Assembly: GCF_037440165.1 (NCBI RefSeq) | Contig: NZ_JBBIUQ010000026.1 | Coordinates: 1-37,417, forward strand | DNA length: 37,417 bases | Direction of reading: 5' to 3' | Origin: Ignavibacterium sp037440165 | GTDB lineage: Bacteria; Bacteroidota; Ignavibacteria; Ignavibacteriales; Ignavibacteriaceae | Shown here: positions 8,701 through 16,835 of the stretch, one piece after another | Layout of the letters: each line of letters starts with the position of its first letter | Numbering within the stretch: position 1 is the first letter of the stretch | Notes under the pieces: generated by a model | The model's input: the letters and a program-made list of their open reading frames with translations, nothing else | What the model was told of the DNA's origin: nothing | Databases searched by the model: none | Made by a program: the position numbers and the translations under genes

Positions 8701-9062
8701 TTAAAGAAAAAAATATTTCTTTTCTCAATGAAATAAACAGCGAAAATGATCTGGTATTTTTCAGAGAAATGCTTGATGTTTATCTGAAAGAAATTCCTAA
8801 AAATCTTGAAAGCATTAAAGAAGCTGTTCTTGCAAAAGATGCAGAGCATCTGAAATTTTATCTTCACAAACTTAAGGGCACTTATCTTACTCTCGGAATA
8901 AATGATCTGATTGATTATTTCAAAATTCTCAGTACTGATGCAGCCGAGAATAATATAACAGATGAAACAATTAAAACTTTTTCGGATTTCTTTAATAAAT
9001 CAGAAAAAATTCTTGAGGAAATTTCTATTCTGAAAGAAAAATATCAGCATATTTCCTTTTGA
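5736..9062 (+). CDS. Hybrid sensor histidine kinase (PAS-PAS-GAF-HisKA-HATPase-REC-HPt)
   Basis: 1,108 residues, no clear membrane segment, so probably a cytoplasmic multistep phosphorelay protein. In order: two PAS domains (about 10-130 and 135-255), a GAF domain (about 270-430), HisKA with His467 in LMSHEIRTPMNG, HATPase_c with Asn584 in LTNLIGNAVKF and DTGIGIP plus GGTGLGL, a receiver-like region (about 705-830) without a recognisable phosphoacceptor Asp, a normal receiver domain with Asp897 in IIFMDILMPEMDG, and a C-terminal HPt domain with His1044 in YLHKLKG. The start is uncertain: the frame opens after TAG at 5721 and contains only a TTG at 5736 before the first PAS domain. The stop overlaps the beginning of the methyltransferase frame. 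The signal sensed and the final target are unknown. Confidence 0.92.
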   Translation: MYNNDNLNNKSVERLQSLIASSIDVIFRISKTGKLKYISPSVKNLLGYTPEEVINKSIIHFVDPNKKDNYFEAFLSLIKSSDHATFPVELISKSGKPIPVEINLKIIEEGNEKVGQGTIRDIRFRLEAQKKVEASEYIFKVIWDKTKDGMRLTDENGIVRLCNDAFALMFGKTKEEIIGNPISVLYDPSIEELVLNDYKDSFRLGKLKDHFEFNAALWNGSQLLFEISNAFIENINGEKFLLSIFRDISEKKLHEVLLEKKSKLLQGISKAIAALIAASSEAEGFNKTLAILGEAASVDRVYLFRHFEDEITGEKYFALNYEWTNSGIISQIKDSAFQRISYSRFSALQFYELLSKGQSLSFIMKDLSKQERRAFIDSSIKSIILVPIMIEGNYWGFIGFDDCHTNRLWTSDEESILSTMAAVLGAVIKRNQIAEQLIKKNIELDKAVIETVKAAQAKSEFLALMSHEIRTPMNGVIGMTGLLLDTILTDAQREYVNTIRLSGEQLLVIINDILDFTKIESEKLELESIPFLLNECIEDSLELIASKAAEKDIEIFYRMAEDVPQIIVGDVTRLRQILTNLIGNAVKFTSKGEVEVSVSVEESQENNYKLKFIVRDTGIGIPKDKMDRLFKPFSQVDTSTTRTYGGTGLGLVISKKLVEMMGGKIHVESEKGEGSKFIFSIKTSVPTVDTSLKTLTISETFSDKKVLLVDTNYQHGQMLYHLLKHWKMNVDVAVDVNVLYHNLDYVNDYDIAIINAFNIYQQLNDVVERIKLKNSKRKYGFIILKYHGKTISVNESDSAPSVKILSKPIRLKSLVEVIDTTINPREITTTKQISPEVAESLTEPTRLKILLAEDNNINQMVATRMIERLGYKADIVSNGKEAVEAAANIDYNIIFMDILMPEMDGIEACNIIKGQLNKEHKPVIVAMTANAMAGDEENYIKAGMDDYLSKPVNMEDLKRILEKWSRKIVEARNQKLFEALDKEIELTFIKEKNISFLNEINSENDLVFFREMLDVYLKEIPKNLESIKEAVLAKDAEHLKFYLHKLKGTYLTLGINDLIDYFKILSTDAAENNITDETIKTFSDFFNKSEKILEEISILKEKYQHISF

Positions 9063-9073
9063 TTACTAGTAAA

Positions 9074-10060
9074 ATGATTAGCCAGTCAAAAAATTCTGCG
9101 CCATTAAATAGAACAATCAGATTGACAAAAGAAGATGAAAAGAAATTTTCACCTTTCCTGAAATCCTTTAAAAGCTCTGCCGCTTTGGAGGATATTGAGA
9201 ACAAAATAATAAATCAAAATTTGTTTGAAGTTCTAAGTTTTCTTCCGCAACAATTTGTAGATTTATTATTTATCGATCCACCGTATAATCTAAATAAAAA
9301 ATTTTCAGGAAACAGTTTCAGGAAGAAATCCATCTCGGAATATGAAGAATGGCTCGAAAGCTGGTTTATAAAATTGATTCCATTGTTAAAACCAGGCGCA
9401 TCGGTTTATTTCTGTTCTGATTGGCAAACATCAGTATCTGTATTCAATGTTTTGAATAAATATCTGAAAGTAAGAAATCGAATAACCTGGGAAAGAGAGA
9501 AGGGAAGAGGTTCCACAAAAAACTGGAAGAACTGTCAAGAAGATATCTGGTTTTGCACAGTCTCAGATAAGTATTATTTCAATGCTGATGCAGTTAAACT
9601 TAAGCGACGTGTGCTTGCGCCGTATCGTGATGAAAATAAAAATCCAAAAGACTGGAATACTGAAGAAAAAATTAATTACCGCTTAACTCATCCATCAAAT
9701 ATCTGGACTGATTTAACAGTTCCTTTCTGGTCAATGCCGGAAAACACTGAACATCCAACTCAGAAACCAGAAAAACTTTTAGCGAAGATTATTCTTGCAA
9801 GCAGCCGCAAAGGTGATTTTGTATTTGATCCTTTTTTTGGTGCAGGAACTTCATTAGTAGTTGCAAAAAAACTTGATAGAAAATTTTGTGGTGTTGAGAT
9901 TGAAAAAAAATATGCTTTGCTTACTCTTAAAAGATTAGAGTTTGCTGATAAAGACAAATCCATTCAGGGTTATTCCGATAGTGTTTTCTGGGAGAGAAAT
10001 ACTTTTCAAATCCAGAAGAAGAGAAATAATTCAAAATCATCAGATAAAAAATCGGAATAA
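9074..10060 (+). CDS. Orphan site-specific DNA methyltransferase (N4/N6, beta-type order)
   Basis: About 328 residues with the amino-methyltransferase motifs: catalytic DPPYNL (residues 68-73) before the AdoMet-binding FDPFFGAGTS (around 251-260), the order of the beta class (Pfam N6_N4_Mtase). HPTQKPEKLL, typical of this class, precedes the AdoMet motif. It transfers a methyl group from AdoMet to adenine N6 or cytosine N4 in DNA; the target sequence is not predictable here. No restriction endonuclease is adjacent, so it is an orphan. I chose the ATG at 9074; a TTG at 9059 overlaps the kinase stop and would add five residues. The spacing suggests co-transcription with the kinase. Confidence 0.9.
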   Translation: MISQSKNSAPLNRTIRLTKEDEKKFSPFLKSFKSSAALEDIENKIINQNLFEVLSFLPQQFVDLLFIDPPYNLNKKFSGNSFRKKSISEYEEWLESWFIKLIPLLKPGASVYFCSDWQTSVSVFNVLNKYLKVRNRITWEREKGRGSTKNWKNCQEDIWFCTVSDKYYFNADAVKLKRRVLAPYRDENKNPKDWNTEEKINYRLTHPSNIWTDLTVPFWSMPENTEHPTQKPEKLLAKIILASSRKGDFVFDPFFGAGTSLVVAKKLDRKFCGVEIEKKYALLTLKRLEFADKDKSIQGYSDSVFWERNTFQIQKKRNNSKSSDKKSE

Positions 10061-10090
10061 ATTACTTATTTTTCGAAAGAGAATTTTGAA

Positions 10091-10180
<90 letters not shown>

Positions 10181-10657
10181 TTAATATGCTTCAGCTGGAA
10201 TTAAAAATTCCAGTTTCCCGCCACTAAATTTTACAGCACTTGAAAAATTAATTTTTGAAATAGCAGCAGCAGGAAAATTTATATTCAAACTGTTCTTGCT
10301 GCATAAGTTTGCAATGTGATATGACAAATCCGGCTGATGACCAACAACAGCTATGTTTTCGAAATCATAACGTGATAATGTATCAATCAGCATTCCTGTT
10401 GAACAGCCTGCAGCCAGATTATTTTCTTTTGAGAGTTTATCAGAAATATTATAAACCTCACCGATAATTTTTGCAGTTTGTTCTGCCCGCAGATAAGGAG
10501 AATATAGAACCAAATCAAAAGTTGGAATAATTTTCTTCCAGCCATTTGCTGCTCTGTTAATAAGCTCTCTGCCTTCAGAAGTAAGTTCTCTTTCAAAATC
10601 TTTCTTAAACGCATTTGCTTTTTCTGATGTACTGTGACGAATCAAATATAAATTCAT
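10181..10657 (-). CDS. sixA: Phosphohistidine phosphatase SixA-like
   Basis: 158 residues of the histidine phosphatase (phosphoglycerate mutase-like) superfamily in the short SixA form: LIRHSTSEK with catalytic His8, YSPYLRAEQTA with Arg57, and VVGHQPDLS with the second His at 107. SixA removes phosphate from phosphohistidine, classically on HPt domains or PTS proteins. It is the third gene of a minus-strand operon, five bases after the small unknown gene. The nearby hybrid kinase ends in an HPt domain, a possible substrate, though that link is inference from proximity only. Confidence 0.88.
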   Translation of the reverse strand: MNLYLIRHSTSEKANAFKKDFERELTSEGRELINRAANGWKKIIPTFDLVLYSPYLRAEQTAKIIGEVYNISDKLSKENNLAAGCSTGMLIDTLSRYDFENIAVVGHQPDLSYHIANLCSKNSLNINFPAAAISKINFSSAVKFSGGKLEFLIPAEAY

Positions 10658-10662
10658 AAAAC

Positions 10663-10953
10663 CTATTTGTAGTTAACTGTTATTACTGTGATATGCTGAT
10701 GAGATTCCATTAATAATTTACTGAGACTTCTGCCAGCTGAAGAATTTAACTTGTTATCCATTTCATCTTTGCTGTTTACCGTAAGTTCACAAAAATGACT
10801 GTACTTTTGCTCAAGCAGAAGATTACTTTCAACTTCAGCTAATTTTATTTCATTTCCTTGTATCTCGTTTAATAAAGGCAAGAAGCTGTTCCTGAAAAAA
10901 TTAATAAAGCCGCTTTCTTTTGATTTGTGAACAAATATCAGAAGTTTATACAT
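10663..10953 (-). CDS. Small protein of unknown function (possible alpha-beta barrel)
   Basis: About 96 residues starting MYKLLIFVHKS; I chose the ATG at 10953 because it overlaps the stop of the upstream lipoprotein gene (TAATG arrangement), indicating translational coupling. The layout, with a hydrophobic strand at the N-terminus, a helix rich in Phe/Asn, and a final strand HITVITVNYK, recalls dimeric alpha-beta barrel (EthD-like) proteins. This is a weak structural impression and no catalytic motif is visible. It sits between a lipoprotein gene and sixA in an apparent operon. Confidence 0.72.
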   Translation of the reverse strand: MYKLLIFVHKSKESGFINFFRNSFLPLLNEIQGNEIKLAEVESNLLLEQKYSHFCELTVNSKDEMDNKLNSSAGRSLSKLLMESHQHITVITVNYK

Positions 10954-12125
10954 TAGCAATTAATTATAAATGATGATAAAATTTCTTTGAACATTTGTTC
11001 GTTAGATTTGTAAATATTTTTCGAGCCCTCAATTATTATCAGATATTTTTTATTACCGCAATTATGTTCAAACGCCTGATGAAATCTTTTCAGGTCTTGT
11101 TTAAGTTCAGATTGTCTTACTTTGTAATTTCCCAATTCTTTTGAAACTGAAAATTTATCACTGACATAAGTTTCAGCGGAATCAGTTAACGGAATTTTTA
11201 TTATGCCGATACTTGTTCCAAGTTTCTGATTCACATAATAAATGCCTTTGACATTTTTATTCAAATCTTTACTTAATGCTACATTATAAATCTTTGCCCA
11301 ATCTTTTGGAATCTGAAACCTGAAATCTTTTTCATCTGCATTAAAATCATTTCCCGCATTTGAGTATTCCAGAATATCATTTATTGATTTCTTATTCAGA
11401 ATATGATTCGGTGTAAGTTCGTGCCGCGTGTTATTAATCTCTTTCAGTATAGTTGATTCAAATACATTTTTTGAACTGATATATCTGAATACCAAAGGAT
11501 CAAATAAAAACTCGTCAGAAGAATCTGAGATTGATAAAAATTTCGGCTTGGGGATTTTCGTTTTAATTATACTGTCAGTGATTTCAATTATGTTTTGATA
11601 TAATGAGTCATTTGGTGATGTGAAAAAAGTAAATGTTCGAAAAACAATCTGATAACTTTTTTTGAGAGGAAAATACAATGAATATCTCTGCAAGTTGAAC
11701 ACTTCATAGGATTTAAATTCTTCAACAACTTCTAATACAGTTTTATCATTTAATCTCTTCCACTTTGCAGAAATATATCCGTTTAGAGATACATCTTTCA
11801 GAAGAAGATTTAGTGAATCATCAACTACTGCAAAAAGATTATATGCGGGAATCGGATGTTCCAGAAGCAGTGAATAAATTTTACGGCTGTCTTCGCTGAT
11901 GCTGTCGATTTCTATTTTGTTGTATGTGTATGATTTATCTTTAACTTTATCGAATAGCCTGGATAAAGGATTTAATGAAACATCACTGCTGTCTAAAGCT
12001 TCGATTACTAAAGAATATAATTTACTCCCGTCAATCAGAGGAATTGGTTTATCTTCTTTACCTGATTGGCAGGCAAAGAGCAGCAGCACTAATGAAACGA
12101 AAACTGTTGAATTGAACTTTTTCAT
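10953..12125 (-). CDS. Predicted lipoprotein of unknown function
   Basis: 390 residues beginning MKKFNSTVFV with a hydrophobic stretch and lipobox LLFAC (Cys19), so probably a membrane-anchored lipoprotein. The ATG at 12125 is preferred to a TTG at 12197 because it gives a proper lipoprotein signal. The mature part is rich in Ser, Lys and Asp with alternating strand and helix predictions, and a C-terminal portion (about 265-390) with FRFQIPKDWAKIY that may form a separate compact domain. I do not recognise the family. First gene of the operon leading to sixA and divergent from the antiporter gene, with 92 bases between them that must hold both promoters. Confidence 0.8.
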   Translation of the reverse strand: MKKFNSTVFVSLVLLLFACQSGKEDKPIPLIDGSKLYSLVIEALDSSDVSLNPLSRLFDKVKDKSYTYNKIEIDSISEDSRKIYSLLLEHPIPAYNLFAVVDDSLNLLLKDVSLNGYISAKWKRLNDKTVLEVVEEFKSYEVFNLQRYSLYFPLKKSYQIVFRTFTFFTSPNDSLYQNIIEITDSIIKTKIPKPKFLSISDSSDEFLFDPLVFRYISSKNVFESTILKEINNTRHELTPNHILNKKSINDILEYSNAGNDFNADEKDFRFQIPKDWAKIYNVALSKDLNKNVKGIYYVNQKLGTSIGIIKIPLTDSAETYVSDKFSVSKELGNYKVRQSELKQDLKRFHQAFEHNCGNKKYLIIIEGSKNIYKSNEQMFKEILSSFIINC

Positions 12126-12217
12126 CTTGCTGACAAAAATAAAGAAGTAATTTGATTTTTTTATCCTCAGGATTATTTTTCCACCGAAATTTATCATTCA
12201 TAATAACATCTGATATA

Positions 12218-14095
12218 TTGAAAAAAATAATTTTTCTGCAACTGTTCTTATTAATTTTTTCTGGCTCAATATTTAGCCAGAAGATTGAAGTACCAACCAT
12301 ATCACTTACCAATATTGATTTTGAAATTAAGATAACTGATTACTCAGATTCTCTTTTATCAGTACCTGTGAGAATTATATCATCAGATAATAAATATGTA
12401 AATCAAATTTTCTTAAGTAAGAATGAAAATTCTTTCTCAGGCAAATTAAAAATTCCAGAAAGCGGCAGATATTTTGTTGAATTAAACAACAAGAGATTTG
12501 AGGCAACGATTAATGTTTTACCGGGAATAATAAGTATCATTCCACCAATAGTTGCAATTCTATTTGCCTTGATTTTCAGACAAGTACTGTTTTCGTTGTT
12601 ACTGGGAATTTTTGTCGGAACATTTTTCCTCTATGATTATAACCCGATCATTGCTTTTATGAGAATGGTTGATGTGTATATTATAAATTCTCTGATAGAC
12701 AAATCTCACATTCAGATAATTGTATTCACTCTGATGTTTGGAGGAGTAATCGGTTTGATATCAAAATCTGGTGGAACAACTGGCATAGCTAATCTTCTTA
12801 TTCCATTAGCAAAGAACAGAAAATCAGGTTTGCTTGCTACCTGGCTTTCGGGAATAATTATTTTCTTTGATGATTATGCAAATACATTGGTTGTTGGAAA
12901 TTTGATGCGTCCACTAACTGATAAATTAAAAATCTCGCGAGAGAAATTGGCTTTTTTAGTTGACGCTACTTCTGCTCCTGTAGCGAGTATTTTTTTAATT
13001 AGTTCCTGGATTGGTTATGAAGTTGGATTGATTCAGGATGGATTTAAAGCAATTGGCTCTGAAATAAATGCCTACAATGTTTTTCTTGATACGATAATAT
13101 TTCGTTTTTATCCAATTGCTATGCTTCTGTTTATACCAATTACAATTATGATGAAAAGAGATTTTGGTCCGATGCTGAAAGCTGAGAGAAAAGCAGTATT
13201 AAATGGTGTTGAATCCAAACATCTCAAAAGCAAGAGCAATGACATTTTAAAATCAACTGAACTTTTTGGAAATGAAGATAAAGCAAAGTGGTACAATGGA
13301 GTTATTCCGATTTTAATTATTGTGTTCGGTACAATTGCAGGATTAATTTTTACAGGAATAAAATCACTGGAAGTACAAGGAATTAATAGTTATTCCATTC
13401 GTGACATCATTTCCTATTCTGATTCTTATGCTGCACTGCTTTGGTCTTCCGCTGCTGCTTGTGTTGTTGCGGGAGTAATGATAGTTTCTCAGAAAATCAT
13501 GAATCTTGGTGAAATTATGGATGCATGGTTTCTCGGTATTCGTTCCATGTTTCTTGCAGTTGTTATGTTAACATTAGCTTGGGCAATTGGAACAATTACT
13601 CAGGATATGAAAACTGCCGATTACATAATAAGTGTAATAAGTGATTCAATTGCACCTCACTGGTTACCAGTTCTGGTTTTTATTGTATGTGCAGCAACAA
13701 GTTTTTCAACAGGAACAAGTTGGGGAACAATGGCTATTATGATGCCGCTTGTAATTCCATTAGCTTTTCATGTTTCCTCAATCAATAATTTTTCTGAAGC
13801 AGACAGCTATCTGATAATGGTTGGTTCAATCAGTTCCGTGCTTGCTGGCTGTGTCTTCGGAGATCACTGCTCACCAATTTCTGACACTACAATTTTATCT
13901 TCAATGGCTTCCGGTTGTGACCATGTTGCGCATGTAAACACTCAACTTCCTTACGCAGTTTTCGTGGCAGTTTTTTGTATGCTTCTTGGAGATATTCCAA
14001 CAGCATTCGGTTTTCCACCTTTGCTTTCAATCGCTTTAATTGTTTTAACTTTAGTTGTCGGAGTAAGACTTATCGGAAAGAAAGTTGAAAATTAG
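12218..14095 (+). CDS. Na+/H+ antiporter, NhaC family, with exported N-terminal domain
   Basis: About 625 residues. After roughly 105 residues the sequence becomes a polytopic NhaC-family transporter: GGVIGLISKSGGTTGIA, FFDDYANTLVVGNLMRPL with acidic pair, DATSAPVASIFLISSW, SFSTGTSWGTMAIMMP, and GCVFGDHCSPISDTTIL. These proteins exchange Na+ (or organic anions) across the inner membrane. Unusually, it begins with a signal-peptide-like segment (MKKIIFLQLFLLIF, ending FSQ) and then an approximately 80-residue beta-rich region (residues 22-100) before the first transporter helix, which should lie in the periplasm. The TTG at 12218 is chosen because it starts that signal; another TTG at 12152 adds an unconvincing extension. 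Confidence 0.88.
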   Translation: MKKIIFLQLFLLIFSGSIFSQKIEVPTISLTNIDFEIKITDYSDSLLSVPVRIISSDNKYVNQIFLSKNENSFSGKLKIPESGRYFVELNNKRFEATINVLPGIISIIPPIVAILFALIFRQVLFSLLLGIFVGTFFLYDYNPIIAFMRMVDVYIINSLIDKSHIQIIVFTLMFGGVIGLISKSGGTTGIANLLIPLAKNRKSGLLATWLSGIIIFFDDYANTLVVGNLMRPLTDKLKISREKLAFLVDATSAPVASIFLISSWIGYEVGLIQDGFKAIGSEINAYNVFLDTIIFRFYPIAMLLFIPITIMMKRDFGPMLKAERKAVLNGVESKHLKSKSNDILKSTELFGNEDKAKWYNGVIPILIIVFGTIAGLIFTGIKSLEVQGINSYSIRDIISYSDSYAALLWSSAAACVVAGVMIVSQKIMNLGEIMDAWFLGIRSMFLAVVMLTLAWAIGTITQDMKTADYIISVISDSIAPHWLPVLVFIVCAATSFSTGTSWGTMAIMMPLVIPLAFHVSSINNFSEADSYLIMVGSISSVLAGCVFGDHCSPISDTTILSSMASGCDHVAHVNTQLPYAVFVAVFCMLLGDIPTAFGFPPLLSIALIVLTLVVGVRLIGKKVEN

Positions 14096-14096
14096 T

Positions 14097-14948
14097 TTAT
14101 CGATTATTATGAGTTAAGAAAACTCTATCCGCAGAAAAATGATTTACCGGTATAAAATCACCTTTCAGTTCTGAGAGTGCAACTTCAATATAATACGATT
14201 CAGGATTAATTTTTTGCCTTAAAGGAACTTTATTAACATCTCCAATCGGAATTCCCTGATGTGAAACATTACTCTGGTCAATGAGTATTTTTTCATGTAC
14301 AAAATCAAAATAATTCCCGTTATACAAATGCTTCATTCTTCGATTAACTTCGGATAATAAAGTTTCACTGTTATAAGTTTTATAAATATCAGAATTCTTA
14401 TCAGCAAAAGAAATTTTGATTGCTGATTGACCATTGTGAACTATAACTGGTGAACCATAAGCTAGTTTGTCAAATAATTCTTTTCCATCTTCTCTTGAAA
14501 TTCTTACACAGCCATGTGAAGAAGTTTTGTTGCCGAGATATTTGTAATAACTTTTTCCAAGTAATGCGTGAAATCCAATTCCATAATTAAAGCCCATCCA
14601 GTGTAGCATCAAAGTGCTGTCGAACTGAGTTGAATACCATTTTTTTGCTTTATGCTGAATAACGAAAATTCCTGTATTTGTTTCAACTCCATCTTTAACT
14701 TTTTTTGTTCCTGTGGAAACTTTGAAAGTTTTTACTGAATCAAATCGCGAGTGCAAGTAACCAATCTGTTTTGATAAATCTATTTCAACATAATAATCAC
14801 TCTTTGTGAAAAGTGTATCGAAAACACGAGTGAGATGCATTCTCTTAAATTCTTCATTGAATGGATTTGGTTTTGAGACTGAAGTTTTATTCGGATCATT
14901 TGCGAATCCGATTTGTGAACAAATTAATATTGCAATTAGAGTTTTCAT
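14097..14948 (-). CDS. L,D-transpeptidase (YkuD domain)
   Basis: 283 residues with a signal peptide (MKTLIAILICSQIGFA). The YkuD catalytic motif SHGCVRISREDG contains the nucleophile Cys at about residue 147, with the upstream His in IGFHALLG. The N-terminal part of the domain, YVEIDLSKQIGYLHSRFDSV, is the usual opening strand. The enzymes cross-link peptidoglycan stem peptides (3-3) or attach outer-membrane proteins to them, in the periplasm. Its ATG overlaps the uvrC stop by four bases (ATGA), so translation is likely coupled. It converges with the antiporter gene, with a single base between the two stops. Confidence 0.9.
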   Translation of the reverse strand: MKTLIAILICSQIGFANDPNKTSVSKPNPFNEEFKRMHLTRVFDTLFTKSDYYVEIDLSKQIGYLHSRFDSVKTFKVSTGTKKVKDGVETNTGIFVIQHKAKKWYSTQFDSTLMLHWMGFNYGIGFHALLGKSYYKYLGNKTSSHGCVRISREDGKELFDKLAYGSPVIVHNGQSAIKISFADKNSDIYKTYNSETLLSEVNRRMKHLYNGNYFDFVHEKILIDQSNVSHQGIPIGDVNKVPLRQKINPESYYIEVALSELKGDFIPVNHFSADRVFLTHNNR

Positions 14949-16768
14949 TCCGTGCTTTGATTAAAATGTGCTAAAATTAATTCTGCTTTCTTAATTCCGA
15001 TTTCTTCTGCAAGTTCTTCAATTGAAGAATTTTTTATTGCTTTAAGACTTCCGAATTTTTCAATGAGTAGTTTAGCAGTTTGTGTGCCAATTCCTTTTAT
15101 TTCAGTCAGTTCAGTTGAGATAATTCTTTTCGATCTTCTTTGTCTGTGAAAAGTAATTGCAAAGCGATGTGCTTCATCTCTTATTTGCTGCAAAAGCTTC
15201 AATCCTGATGAAGTTTTTGGTATAGTTTCAGGTTCTGACTTCTTTGGAAAAAAAACTTCTTCAAGTCTTTTTGCTAATCCAATGATACTATAATTCTTAA
15301 ATCCGAGTTTGTTTAGAACTTCAACTGCGCTTGAAAGCTGTCCTTTGCCTCCATCAACCATTATCAAATCGGGAAAAGTTTCATTTTCAGTCAGAAGTTT
15401 TGTGTATCGTCTTTCAATTACTTCACGCATACTTTCAAAATCATCCGGACCTTCAACACTCTTTATTATGAACTTTCTGTAAAGACTTTTCTTTGGTTTA
15501 CCGTCAACAAAAACAACCATACTGGCTACACTATCTGAACCCTGAATATTGGAAATATCAAAGCACTCAATTTTTTTTGGAAGACTTTTTAATCTTAAAT
15601 CTCTTTGAAGTGCCGCAAGAGTGTAGGGAACATTACCTAGATTTTTCATTTTCTGAATTTGAATTTCTTTCAGCTGAAGCAGTGCATTTTCTTTGCACAT
15701 CTTAACAAGCGATTTCAGATCTCCGCGCTGAGGAATTACAAATTTTACTTTGTGATTCGCTTTCCGAATAAGCCATTCGAGTATTGCATCTTTGTCTTCA
15801 GGTTCAACCTCTAGAATTATTTCTTTTGGAATTTCAGCGAAGTCCTGATAATAAAATTTTACAGCTGCTGAGTAAATCTGTGGTGCTTCTTCACCTTCTT
15901 CAATAGAAAGCCTTAGTTGTTTTTTACTGATGAGTTTTCCATTACGAATATTGAATACTGAGCAACTTGAATCTTTTCCTTCGTAAGCAATTGCAAAGAT
16001 ATCTCTGTCATCAAAATCATCGCTGACAACTTTTTGCTTTGATGAGATACTGGTCAGCTGATTTATTTTATCCCGAAGTTCAGCAGCTTTTTCAAATTCA
16101 AGATTTTCAACTGCTGATTTCATTTTTTCATTCAACGATTTAATCAAATCATCAGTTCTTCCTTTAAGCAGTTGGATTACTTCTTTAACCATTTCGTTAT
16201 AAGCTTCAGAAGAAATTAAACCCTCACAAGGTCCGTCACATTTTTTAATATGATAGTCCAGACATACTTTGAATTTTTTTGCAGAAATATTCTCTGCAGA
16301 TAAATCAAGTTTACAACTTCTTATTCTGAAAATCTGATTTATCATTCGCAGCGAAGCTTTCATACTTTTAATATCAGTGTATGGACCGAAATATTTCGAA
16401 CCATCATTAACTAAATGTCTTGTTGGATAAATTCTCGGGAAAAGTTCATTTGTTACTTTTATAAAAGGATAACTTTTATCGTCTTTAAGATTAACATTAT
16501 ATCTCGGTTTGTATTGTTTAATAAGATTGTTTTCAAGAATCAATGCTTCAACTTCGCTATCAGTTACAACAACCTGAACTTCATCAGTCTTTTCTGCAAT
16601 CGCTAAAGTTTTTGGTGATGTGATGTTGTTCTGAAAATAACTTCTTACACGATTTCTGAGATTCTTTGCCTTTCCAACATAAATTATTTTACCATTCTTA
16701 TTTAGAAACTGATAAACGCCAGGCAAATCAGGAAGATTTTTTAATTGTAATTCGAGTTTAGAATTCAT
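14945..16768 (-). CDS. uvrC: Excinuclease ABC subunit UvrC
   Basis: 607 residues with full UvrC architecture: N-terminal GIY-YIG nuclease (PGVYQFLNKNGKIIYVGKAK, then NLRNRVRSYF) for the 3' incision, a Cys cluster region (CLDYHIKKCDGPC), a UVR domain (LEFEKAAELRDKI, about 210-225), the RNase H-like domain for the 5' incision (ECFDISNIQGSDSVASMVVF and IMVDGGKGQL), and C-terminal helix-hairpin-helix motifs (EIKGIGTQTAKLLIEKFGS). Acts with UvrA and UvrB in nucleotide excision repair. Length is normal for the family. It precedes and overlaps the L,D-transpeptidase gene. Confidence 0.97.
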   Translation of the reverse strand: MNSKLELQLKNLPDLPGVYQFLNKNGKIIYVGKAKNLRNRVRSYFQNNITSPKTLAIAEKTDEVQVVVTDSEVEALILENNLIKQYKPRYNVNLKDDKSYPFIKVTNELFPRIYPTRHLVNDGSKYFGPYTDIKSMKASLRMINQIFRIRSCKLDLSAENISAKKFKVCLDYHIKKCDGPCEGLISSEAYNEMVKEVIQLLKGRTDDLIKSLNEKMKSAVENLEFEKAAELRDKINQLTSISSKQKVVSDDFDDRDIFAIAYEGKDSSCSVFNIRNGKLISKKQLRLSIEEGEEAPQIYSAAVKFYYQDFAEIPKEIILEVEPEDKDAILEWLIRKANHKVKFVIPQRGDLKSLVKMCKENALLQLKEIQIQKMKNLGNVPYTLAALQRDLRLKSLPKKIECFDISNIQGSDSVASMVVFVDGKPKKSLYRKFIIKSVEGPDDFESMREVIERRYTKLLTENETFPDLIMVDGGKGQLSSAVEVLNKLGFKNYSIIGLAKRLEEVFFPKKSEPETIPKTSSGLKLLQQIRDEAHRFAITFHRQRRSKRIISTELTEIKGIGTQTAKLLIEKFGSLKAIKNSSIEELAEEIGIKKAELILAHFNQSTE

Positions 16769-16835
16769 GACACAATGCGAAGTATTTCACTTTTTTTGAT
16801 AAGTGAAAATAAAGCAGGAAGGTGATAAAATAAAT

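Noticed and set aside
9074..10060. Complete restriction-modification system
   Set aside because: No endonuclease or specificity gene is next to the methyltransferase; neighbours are a kinase and the SRP RNA.
16780..16815. TTTCACTT/AAGTGAAA hairpin between uvrC and glgC as a terminator
   Set aside because: Eight-base AT-rich stem with no T-run after it on the minus strand, so not supported as a terminator of glgC.
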